Program-made: the position numbers and the translations under genes | Shown: positions 10,901 through 19,623 of the stretch, piece after piece | How positions within the stretch are numbered: the first letter of the stretch is position 1 | Layout: each line of letters begins with the position of its first letter | NCBI GenBank assembly: GCA_025201705.1 | Contig: MU616936.1 | Span: 1 to 31,101, forward strand | Direction of reading: 5' to 3' | DNA length: 31,101 nt | Source: Dissophora ornata | Lineage: Eukaryota; Mortierellomycota; Mortierellomycetes; Mortierellales; Mortierellaceae | Notes under the pieces: model-generated | The model's database searches: none | What the model was told of the DNA's origin: nothing | What the model saw: the letters and a program-made list of their open reading frames with translations, nothing else

Positions 10901-11678
10901 CGCTGTTTCCAGAATCCTGCGAGGTCACGGCACCAAGGATGGCCGAAGCAGCGTTCGAGCGGGTAGACATTTTAAGGACCTGAGGTGCGAGAGTTGCACC
11001 TGTGGCATTGCTCAAACCTGCCTTGGACCACTGCTCAGAGGCGTGTCCGAGATACGACTGTGAAGAGGTGGAGGGATAGACAAAGACCAGGTCGCTGAGT
11101 GCGTAGGCAACGTGCTCGACTGCGAGGTTGCCTGAAGTCAGCTGAAAGAGATCAGCCTCATTCTGGACGCCGAGCGAGAGGTTAGACCGAACCGAGAGTG
11201 TGAGCTGATCAAGTTCATCAACGACAGTGACGGCCGAAGAAGGGCCTTCGGACCTGACAGAAACATTGTCGTCCTCGCTGGCGATGATGGTACCGTTGGT
11301 AGTCCTGGTGATCGTAGTCTTCTTGATGGTGGTGGTGGTGGTGGTAGACGAGCGAATCTGGGAAATGATTTGCGTGAGCTCTTTGGAGGACGAGCTGGCG
11401 GCGGTCAGCGCCGTAGCAAGATCCTGGACCTGGTTGAACGTTAAGGAGGCGAGCGAATTGACCGAGATCTGATCGAGGAGCTGGTCCAAGCGGGAGAGGG
11501 CAGCTTGCTCCTGAGCCTCGTTGAGGTTTTGGGTGAGGATGATCTTGCGGACGAGGTGCAGGTTCTCCAGAGCCTTGTTGATCTTTTGCGAGGGGTTAGC
11601 AGCAGGAGCAACGGGCGATGCAGGGCTCTTGCTTATGAGACCCGCAGTGTTGGCGAGTGTATGAAGAACGGTCAGCAT
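7914..11678 (-). CDS. MET10: Sulfite reductase (NADPH) flavoprotein subunit
   Basis: This is the alpha subunit of assimilatory sulfite reductase, passing electrons from NADPH to the sirohaem subunit (Met5 type) for reduction of sulfite to sulfide. Two exons (11678-10356 and 10253-7914) join in phase 0, giving 1220 aa. Residues ~1-440 form the pyruvate-ferredoxin-oxidoreductase-like region that fungal Met10 carries, and VLNIRLYRPWSFSHFL spans the junction region. The C-terminal half is the ferredoxin-NADP reductase module: FAD motif RHYSIAS at residues 1002-1008, NADP loop GLGTGMAPFRAF from 1075, YFGSRN, YLCGPTW, and a terminal aromatic (VLEVY). No flavodoxin domain is evident, as in yeast Met10. 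A Thr-rich run (SSTTTTTTIKK) encoded by a GTG/CAC microsatellite lies near residue 110-120. The ATG in ATCCGCCATGCTG was preferred; the frame upstream is CT-rich leader sequence. Confidence 0.93.
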
Positions 11679-11697
11679 GGCGGATATGAAGAAGGAT

Positions 11698-11815
11698 GAA
11701 AGACCGAGGAGACAGGAGGATGGGGGGAGGGGAGAAGGGAGGGAGGGAAGGATGGGAGGAGGGTGGAGAGAAAGAGAGAAGAGAGTGAGAGAAGGAGAGA
11801 AGAAGAGAGGGGTAG
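11698..11815 (-). promoter_or_regulatory. CT-rich tract upstream of MET10
   Basis: On the minus strand this is an almost pure pyrimidine tract ending about 20 bp before the MET10 ATG. Similar tracts precede the PAQR and PXMP4 starts, which suggests a promoter or 5' UTR element common in this genome. No CACGTG (Cbf1/Met4-type) site was seen between MET10 and EXO1; the nearest variant is TCACATGA at about 12266. Confidence 0.5.
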
Positions 11816-12286
11816 ATGAAGGTGTGTAATCAGATATCAGCAAGCTTCATAATAATACTGCAGATGGCCCGGACGGCGATCGCAACAGGATCGCAACAGG
11901 ATCGCGCCATCGCACGCGAGAGTAGAGAGGGGGGGCAGAGGACGGTGCGAGCGAAGCAGCAGCGAGCACGAGCACACCATCGATGGAAGCCGCTGTATTG
12001 GCTCGCCACAGAGCTGCACTTTGTTGCTTGTGTATCGGCTGCATCAGTATCGCATCGCACCGAATGGTTTCCAGGAAACGTTTATCTCCGCTACAGTGAT
12101 GACAAAGGCAGGAACATCTCTGTGTCCTCTGCGATGGAGTGATAGGGCATTGACTGCGACCCATTGGCCACCAACCCTCCATACACACATGCAATCTGAT
12201 TGGGTCCCTGTGACGACGAATCTACGCCGATCGCGCAATTCAACGATTTGTTCACAATTGCATATCACATGATGCGTAGTCTACAA
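11816..12286. other. MET10/EXO1 intergenic region with short tandem repeat
   Basis: This is non-coding sequence between divergent genes. A short tandem repeat with an 11-bp unit (GATCGCAACAG) occurs about two and a half times at 11878-11908. Short overlapping open frames here show no family resemblance. Confidence 0.45.
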
Positions 12287-12353
12287 ACGCGTCCTTGCAC
12301 TAGACCTGTCAACAAATAAGCCACGCTCGCACTACACCGACCAAGAAACGCGT
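12287..12353 (+). promoter_or_regulatory. Pair of ACGCGT (MCB-like) boxes upstream of EXO1
   Basis: ACGCGT occurs at 12287-12292 and 12348-12353, about 211 and 150 bp before the EXO1 start. In ascomycete yeasts ACGCGT is the MluI cell-cycle box bound by MBF, which drives G1/S expression of replication and repair genes. Spacing and gene identity fit. Single copies occur elsewhere in the window at close to chance frequency, so only the pairing is informative. Confidence 0.4.
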
Positions 12354-12497
12354 GCCATCCGTGGACTCCATCGCCTCGCGTATTACTTTCCGCCATCGTC
12401 CTGCCTCCACTCGACATAGGACATTCACGCACACGAAAAACACATCATTTTCTTGGTGCTTCCATAGAGTGCCTCCCCACTAGGTCATCCTTCCGCC

Positions 12498-15218
12498 ATG
12501 GGGATCCAGGGACTACTGCCTCTACTGAAGTCGATTGCGAAACCTGTTCACCTCAAGGACTATGCAGGGCAAACTCTCGCCGTCGACGGCTATGTCTGGT
12601 TGCACAAGGGCGCATTCGCCTGCGCGCAGGAGCTTTGCCTCGGCCAACCCACCCAAAAGTACGCAACCGCCATTGTCTTTCAAAGAGCAGTCTGCTTTGC
12701 CCGATTGACTGATTGACCAACCTTCTAACAAACCTTTCTGTGTTTCCTCTGTCACAGATATGTCACCTACTTTATGCGCAAGATTGAAATGTTTAAATTC
12801 TTTGGCGTGAAGCCCTACGTGGTCTTTGACGGGGGAAACTTGCCCTCAAAGGCCGTAACAGAGCAGGATCGTCTAAGGTAGCTTGTCTATACTGCACCCT
12901 ACTTGGTTTCATCAGCTTCTTTGCCCGCGACTAAGATTTCAACTATCGAATCTGATTCATAGCCGTCGCGAGGAGAGCAAGAAATTAGCCATGGACCTTT
13001 TTCATGCTGGAAAATCAAACCTGGCGTTGGAACAGTTTCGAAAGTGTGTCGACGTGACGCCAGAGATGGCATTCGCGGTAATTCAGGCTCTGAAAGCCGC
13101 TAATGTGGATTTTACTGTGGCTCCATATGAGGCAGATGCCCAGATGGCCTACTTGGAGAAGAAGGGCTTAGTGGACGGCATTGTCACGGAAGATTCCGAC
13201 CTACTTGTATTTGGCTGCAAGAAAGTAAGTTGCTCACACTGTGCACAGATCCCAGGGGTCTCTCTACAACACCGTAGTTGGATCACTACACGCTGCTATA
13301 TTTCTATTCATCCAGACGTCGATATGAATCGTGTCTTAACACAGGAATTTGCTCCACTGATTTAGGTTATATTCAAGCTGGATCAGTATGGCGCGGGGAT
13401 CGAAGTCCTACATGAAAACTTCAACATGGTTCGCGAAGTATCCTTTCACGAATGGTCAATAACTGAGATCCGCCATATGTGCATCCTCGCAGGATGCGAT
13501 TACCTGCCGTCCATTCCAGGTATGGGCCTCAAGACTTCTCAGCGACTCCTCCGACGCTTCAAAACAGTCGAGAGGGTTATCAAACATCTCAGAATGGAAA
13601 ACGCCGGCGCGAAGATCCAAGCGGACTACGAGAATGCATTCAGGAAGGCAGACTTGACATTTCTTTACGCCAGGGTCTACGATCCAGTCACAAAGTCAAT
13701 GGAGCATCTCAATCCCATCCCAGAGGAGCTGGAGGGACTTGTGCAAACGGAGGAATACGACTTTCTCGGACCGTAAGTCGAGTTGACTTCAGACATGGAA
13801 ATAGCGACTGAGATAACAGTAACCTTCTGTAAAGCACAAGTTGAATTGAGTGTCTGCATCCTTCACTTGAGTTTTTAGAATCCTTGAAAAGTCTGTCATC
13901 CAAGGCATTGCCGCAGGGAAAGTGAACCCTATCAATAAGGCAGCACTGACTTATCCCTCAACCCAGCATCCTGCCCAAAAACCTATCAGCAAACCATCAG
14001 CGTACATGGACAAGGAAAACCGACCTGTAAGACCCTTTATCAACAATAACCTTTTTCAGGGCTTGCTATTTTCTATGAAATACTAACAACATTCCGTTCT
14101 CGCATCGTACTATCAAGTATGTCGATAATAACTCACGTCTCAAAATGCCAAGCACAAAGTCGATCCACGCCTATTTCGTGAAGACAACAACAACTTCCGC
14201 CGCCATCACCACCGCCATGACTGCTCAGAAGGCTGTGATTCCCAGGAGAGAGTCGCTAACAGGATCAGGAGCTGTCGCGAAAAAGAGCGTCTTGGAGAAA
14301 TCACTAGTGTCGGGATCCGCACAGGTGGCAGAAAAACTGAGTTCAACTGTTGAGTCGCGTGTTCTTCAGGAGCAGTCTTTGACAACAGAGAATACATCAG
14401 AAGCCGTGGTTGTCGAGGCCAAGAGTCGCTTCTTTGGATTCGAAACTCATGCCTCTAGTGAGGTAGAGGCATGCCCGAATTCGCAATCTCGATCAGCTGC
14501 GGCTCGAGAAGATAGCGGTGTAGGACTGGACGAAGAGTCGTTATTGCACACACCAAACATGCATTGCGGTGTATCGGAAGACGATCGTCTTTCCAGGGAG
14601 ATAAAGAAAACGAAACTATTGCCATCGAAATCACTGTCTAATTTCAGGACGCCGCGTACAGATGCAGCCAGTGTGGATTCGGCAGACGACACGAAATCCT
14701 CGCAGGAGGACAACAAGGATCTCAGCAAAGCAGAGGCAAAAGTTATTCAGGGATGGCGCGAAAAGTTCTCAAATCCATCTGGATCCATGGCTGTGCGTAC
14801 CCCCGGGTTAAAGCGAGCCTTTCAAGGAAGCAGTAGCATGACGAAGAGTGCCTACGTCTCTTCATCGCAGCCAGCAAGACAAATTACAACTAAACCCACA
14901 AAGATGCTGCGGCCGTCGGTAGCACAGAGCGCAGGACTTATACTTACGACGCCCGGCCACCCTACACACCATCTCGACACTGTCCGCCGTGCAGGCAGTA
15001 CTGTCAATCGATCTGGCTCTAGAGCCACGGTCGACAAACCATCTCTGTTCAGCCCTGGCCGCACGATGGACGAGACCTTAGCGCAGGGGGAGTCAGATGA
15101 TCTGTCGCAGGCGACAGAGAACAAGGGTGCACCAAATTCGACACTCAACCTTGACCGCTTCAAGTATACCCGTGTCTCTACCCCGCTCGGTGCTTCTGCC
15201 GCTGAGTTGGGTCCTTGA
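12498..15218 (+). CDS. EXO1: Exonuclease 1
   Basis: This is a 5'-3' exonuclease/flap nuclease of the XPG/FEN1 family, acting in mismatch repair, end resection and replication. Six exons join in phase: 12498-12658, 12758-12877, 12963-13224, 13366-13772, 13879-14026, 14118-15218, giving 732 aa. MGIQGLLPLLKSI at the N-terminus with LAVDGYVWLHKG (Asp30) is the XPG-N domain of Exo1. Catalytic acidic residues appear in VFDGGNLPSK, APYEADAQMAYL and TEDSDLLVFG, followed by LAGCDYLPSIPGMGLKT, the helix-two-turn-helix DNA-binding region. The C-terminal half from about residue 366 is Ser/Thr-rich and disordered-looking, the regulatory tail of the family. It holds a PIP-like TKSIHAYF (residues 379-386) and KSRFF (468-472), matching the Mlh1-interacting consensus. 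It converges on the PAQR gene with 120 bp between stops. Confidence 0.95.
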
Positions 15219-15338
15219 TTGTATTTATGCATCCAAAGAGATTATGTAGCATTCATTTAAAGCTGCGCAGTGAGACCATAAACATGAAAACACGTGCATC
15301 GTATTTTTATTTGTACACTTGGTTTGCTACTTTCATTT

Positions 15339-16867
15339 CTAGATAGCAGTCAGCCCGCCAACAGGGGCAATGCCTTCGAATCCCGAGGGGCATCCAAACT
15401 CGTACCGCCGCTCCCAGAACGAGAGGGCAGCTGTGAAGTTGAAGTAGACCCCTCCGAGGACACACAGGTGCCACAACTGATGAGACGATCCAAGGTGATC
15501 AAATCGTCCTGGGAACAGCTTCTCGGGGTATTGGTTGGCATAGAGAAAGACGCCCAAGAGGTAAGATCCCATTGACTTTAGCAAGGGGAAGATCCACTCC
15601 AGAGTCGTGCTCGCGCCCTGGATCAACATCAAGTGGAAGACAGGGAGCAGTGCCGAAGCAGCCATCGAGATGAAGAAAGTGATACGAAGCCAGCGTGTCT
15701 CTATTAGAATTGAAGACATCCATGGGTCAGTTTCAGCGCATGCGAATAAGAGTCAGCCGTTCAGCATTTTTTGGAGTTGTGGTTATTTGAAGCCAAGCGC
15801 AATTTACCTTTTTGATCAAACCAGGACAGCCAAGGAATGACAATACCAGCAATGCCGAAAAGAGATGTGGCGACAATGTAAGAGTTGCGGTACACGGCCT
15901 CGCAGTAAAATCCATAGTATTCGGTGACAACTACGCTTGCAGCAATGAGGACCGAGATGCCGACATAGTCGAGACATGCCATGCACTTCATGGTGCCCTC
16001 ATGCGCAATCTGGGCAAATGTGTGCCAAAGCGATGACATCAACAGGCACTTGTAAACGGCCAAGAAAAAAACGAGGAAGACGAGCTTGTCATATCCGTCC
16101 GCAGGGACATAGGGCAGGCCGCGCACGGGAGTCGAATCGGGGGTGGAGAAGTATGGATTCGAGCCAGAAAAGAAGTAGATGCCGACGGCCAAGAAGTAAA
16201 AGAAGCCGAGGAGATGGGTCCAGATGTTTCCAGACTCATTGTGGACATAAAAGATGGATTGGAAGCACTGTGTCTTGGAGGAGAGGAATCGGTACCCGGA
16301 GAGGATATACTTGTTCTCTTGCCACTGCTCGGGGAGCTCCTCGAAACGCAGCAGTCTCTTGGCGCCTGCGAGGGCAGCCCTGCGGTGAGCGCCGATGGCG
16401 TCGATGGTGTAGTCGATAAAGGCTCGGCTGTCCACCTTTTCAAGCATGCCCATGGCATCGTCCATCCTCTCAAAGGAGGTTTGCTCCAGCTCAACATACT
16501 TTTCCTCCAGGATCATGATAGCTGTGCTCAGCTTGTCCTTCAGAGTCGACTTTGCCTGGAGGGCATGTTGGTAGGTGTCCTCCATGATCTTGAGGGTTGT
16601 CCGGACCTTGTCGTCGATGGACGGCATCTCCAGAGTAGCATAGGTCTCCTCGAGCTGTCGAAGAGTGAGGTCGACCTTTTCGAGGGATGGGGCCTCGATG
16701 GATCGCAGCTTGGACTCGATCTTGCAAAGCAATGTGTCGAGCTTATCGAGGATGGCGGCATCGATGCCCTCAAGATCCACGGGGAGCATGGCGGCAGCCT
16801 TGCCGGCTACTGCCTGGACACCTTTCCGGACCGAGCTGGACCGGGTTCTTTTTTTGATCTCCGACAT
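15339..16867 (-). CDS. PAQR (adiponectin receptor/IZH, haemolysin III-like) seven-helix membrane protein
   Basis: PAQR proteins are zinc-binding seven-helix membrane proteins; fungal IZH members affect zinc and lipid/sterol homeostasis. Two exons join in phase 1 (16867-15808, 15700-15339), giving 473 aa. Residues ~30-150 are a charged, heptad-like helical extension. The PAQR domain starts near residue 175 with LPEQWQENKYILSGYR and contains seven hydrophobic segments. The likely metal ligands are present: His282 in SSLWHTFAQ, Asp300 in LDYVGISVLI, and His427/His431 in SSHQLWHL, four residues apart as in adiponectin receptors. The ATG is the first in frame and precedes a basic N-terminus. The long N-terminal extension sets it apart from minimal PAQRs; yeast Izh3 also has an extended N-terminus. 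The upstream region is strongly CT-rich on the coding strand. Confidence 0.92.
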
Positions 16868-17260
16868 GGGATATTATTGGAGAAACAGAATAAAACGGGT
16901 CGAGGAGAGCAATGAGATGTGTGGTTGTGAAGAGAACGGATTACTGCGAATGGAGCAGGACGGAGTGATATTAATGATGAGACAAATGAATGAGATGCAA
17001 AAAGAGGATGTGGTTGAATGTATGCTGGGAGGGAGACAGAGCTGAGAGAGGGAGAGAAAGGAGACGAGAGCGAATGAATGAGTGAGCGAGTGAATGAGAT
17101 GAAGCGAGGGGGAGTTGATGGCAAGGAGGAAGGTGAGAGTGATCCCAGGAAGGGTGGAAGAGAGGAGAGGGGAAGAGGATGATGGGAGGAAAGGAGAAAG
17201 GAAGGAAGGATGAAAAGATGAATAGATGGATGACCGATGGAGGAAAGGAAGGAAGCAAAA
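16868..17260 (-). promoter_or_regulatory. CT-rich leader/promoter tract upstream of the PAQR gene
   Basis: Nearly 400 bp upstream of the PAQR start is very pyrimidine-rich on the minus strand (purine-rich as shown). It has the same polarity relative to its gene as the tracts before MET10 and PXMP4. Long open frames through it on either strand are a compositional artefact. Confidence 0.45.
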
Positions 17261-18129
17261 ATATTTATTTATTTATTTATTTTGTTTCAATGATTTGGCG
17301 GCTGCTCTGCTGCTCTGCTGCACACGTTTTTTTTTTCATGTGCAGCTTGGTCAGCGCAGAGAGACGTACGATTCTCGTCCGCGGACGGCTGCGATCGGAT
17401 TGGCCCGCTCCGTGGAATGTGCCGCTGAACTTTGGTTGTGTTTGATGCAGCTGCAGAAAAAGGCTGCAACGGCAGGGCTTTTGTAATTCATCCATGCTCG
17501 CTCACACACACCCTTCTAGAATACGCCCATTGCTACACGATGCAGCAGGAGAAAATTGATTGAAAAACCCAACCACCACAGTACAAAACTACAAAACTAG
17601 ACAAAGCAAGGAGCAGAAACTGTTACATCGCGGGTCTTTTGTGTTTGAACTGACAATGACCTCACCATGCCATCATGGGGGGGGGGGGCCAATTGTACGA
17701 TAGACGATAGGGCCATCAAACAGTGCAGGGTTGATGCCCACGCCCGGCACACGCAGACAGGCATTGGTTCCTGTCCGTTGTAACACCCACCTTTTTTCTC
17801 AGGATACAAAACACAAACAAAAAAGTAAAAGGAGATGAAGGCTGCCAATGGAAATGCACGCTCCGTGCCACGAAGTCGCACTTTCTGTCCATCTCTCTGG
17901 GAGCTGCCCAATGCACGTTATCATCCATTTACGTGACAAAGCGATAGATTGTATTATACGTCGTAGACAAAGACCACAGATAAGATCACGGCACATAGAT
18001 CTCAGGCGCTTGTCACATGACTAGCACCCTAAAAGATGTATTAAAAAAAAATGGGGCGGAGCGATTGATAAATGACGATCAAAGCGATTCAGTGCACTGA
18101 CAGAAACGATCATCGGAGCTGCGTGCGGA
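17261..18129. other. Intergenic region with simple repeats
   Basis: No supported gene. It contains an ATTT tetranucleotide run at about 17262-17284, a run of 12 G at 17677-17688, and an ATTGG (reverse CCAAT) at about 17398. These lie between the divergent PAQR and DUF3605 genes and probably contain promoter sequence for both. Confidence 0.45.
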
Positions 18130-18164
18130 CCAATCGACAGTGTCTCTCTTTGGCCGGGTATAAA
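18130..18164 (+). promoter_or_regulatory. CCAAT and TATA box of the DUF3605 gene
   Basis: CCAAT at 18130-18134 is followed by TATAAA at 18159-18164, about 165 bp before the ATG, and then by a T/C-rich stretch. The spacing suits a TATA-driven promoter with transcription starting near 18190 and a leader of roughly 135 nt. This is the clearest core promoter in the window. Confidence 0.5.
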
Positions 18165-18327
18165 GCGGGTCTCGTTTCCTACGAGCGCTCCCCTCTTTTT
18201 TTCTTCCTGTTGTTATTGTTATTATTTTTGTTGTTACTGTTGTTCACTGCCTTTGCTGCCTCATCATTGTCTCTCCCCTCTTCCATTTGCATTGCATATC
18301 ACCCATATATTCGCTCTAATTTACATC

Positions 18328-19137
18328 ATGACTGTCAAGCACATCGCCCCAAACTCTGCTGACCTCCTTACCCTCCGTGAGCAACATCAGCTCCAAGACT
18401 CACGGAAAAAGGGCGCCATTCTCAAGGGTTCCCTCAGCACCGCCATGGCCCACCTCAGCAAGATCATTACCACTTCATCCGCGTTCCCGTCAATAGAATC
18501 CAACTCCCCCGTACCCAAGTTAGATTCGCCCTCCTCCCCCCCAAGGACGCCTCTTGTCTTTAAAAAGCCCACAAAACACCAGTTCTCGTGGTCCGAACTC
18601 TCAGAAATGGTAGCCTCGAAGGATCTGAAACCCATGGGCCGATCTGAAGCTGTCCAGGACGCTTACCAGAAAGCCATCAAGCGACGCACAAAAAAGTATG
18701 GGTCGCCCGATGAATATATCCGCCAACGAGTCTTACATTGGCCACCCGCCGAGGACATCCCCTCGGTTTCATCGCCATCCTCCGATGGCAATGAATCCTC
18801 GACGTCGTGCTCTTCCGCTTCTCCACCCTCATCCCCTACCGGGCCTGTGGACCCATTGGAGGTCACACTGAAGAAGAACGAATTCCCATACTCTGTCAAA
18901 CCAGGGATCGAGCATTGGCTGATCTGGTCCCGTCTCCCACTCACTGACGAGGACTGGATCCGAAAATACCTCGAGGAGCGTCTACCTGGACGGGATTTCC
19001 TATTCTTCATCAACCCGCCAGAGTTGAGAAGTGTGCCCTCGATCTTTCACGTCCAGGTGTTTACCAAAGGCGAAGGCGAGGTCCTGGACGAAGAGGATAT
19101 GGAGGTCAAGAGGGCCGCGTCCGAGGGATCTGCTTAA
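18328..19137 (+). CDS. DUF3605 family protein (Gig1/Ngi1-like)
   Basis: This intronless gene encodes 269 aa. It resembles the fungal DUF3605 family, which includes the N-acetylglucosamine-induced proteins Gig1/Ngi1 of Candida; the biochemical role is not known. Family landmarks are FSWSELSEMV (about residues 86-95), KYGSPDEYIRQRVLHW (123-138), NEFPYSVKPGIEHWLIWSRL (184-203) and the closing strand SIFHVQVFTK (238-247). A Ser/Pro-rich low-complexity insert (about 146-172) splits the domain, and a Ser/Pro-rich stretch precedes it at 49-75, so phosphorylation or disorder is likely. The chosen ATG follows the TATA box and a pyrimidine-rich leader; a longer frame upstream starts within that leader and is not credible. 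Regulation by amino sugars is only suggested by family name. Confidence 0.82.
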   Translation: MTVKHIAPNSADLLTLREQHQLQDSRKKGAILKGSLSTAMAHLSKIITTSSAFPSIESNSPVPKLDSPSSPPRTPLVFKKPTKHQFSWSELSEMVASKDLKPMGRSEAVQDAYQKAIKRRTKKYGSPDEYIRQRVLHWPPAEDIPSVSSPSSDGNESSTSCSSASPPSSPTGPVDPLEVTLKKNEFPYSVKPGIEHWLIWSRLPLTDEDWIRKYLEERLPGRDFLFFINPPELRSVPSIFHVQVFTKGEGEVLDEEDMEVKRAASEGSA

Positions 19138-19623
19138 GTAGAGCATCGCAACAAACGACATTTGTATATATTTCGTTTACATACTTGCATATAGAGTAGA
19201 AATACACAACGCTCTCTCTTTTTTCAGGAGGAGAATGCTGTATAACATAACAAAGGGGGTGGTGGCTATGACATTCTGCTGCTGATGGACAATATCGATT
19301 TCTCCTCATTCCTGTCGAGTCTGAGGGGGTGTGTGTGTCAGCAATCCGAAAGGAGGGGTGTGAACAAACAGCGGAGAATGCGCCTTTTGCTAGCTGTCCT
19401 GCTCTGTTTCCTTTCTCTACTCTCCGCTCCTCTCCGCTCCATTTCGCTACATTGCTCATTACACTTTCCGAACATTCATTACCCCAACAACAGTGGAGAA
19501 GTGGAGAAATAACAACAAAACAACAAAAGAGGGTTCACGTATTACATCATACCGCCTTATCACTTATTATCTCCCGCCAATCACCAGGCTCAAGTGGATC
19601 TCCGACTTTTTTTTATTTTTCTC
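19138..19623. other. Intergenic region between DUF3605 gene and beta-helix gene
   Basis: No gene supported. It includes the 3' flank of the DUF3605 gene and the promoter/leader of the next gene, with a CT-rich stretch (19399-19440) holding a short doublet of CTCTCCGCTC, then AC-rich sequence and T-runs directly before the ATG. Confidence 0.4.

Noticed and set aside
11679..11843. N-terminal extension of MET10
   Set aside because: The in-frame upstream part is Leu/Ser/Pro-rich translation of the CT-rich leader, so it is not a real domain.
16214..16915. 233-codon plus-strand open frame
   Set aside because: It is antisense to the PAQR coding exon and has no family resemblance.
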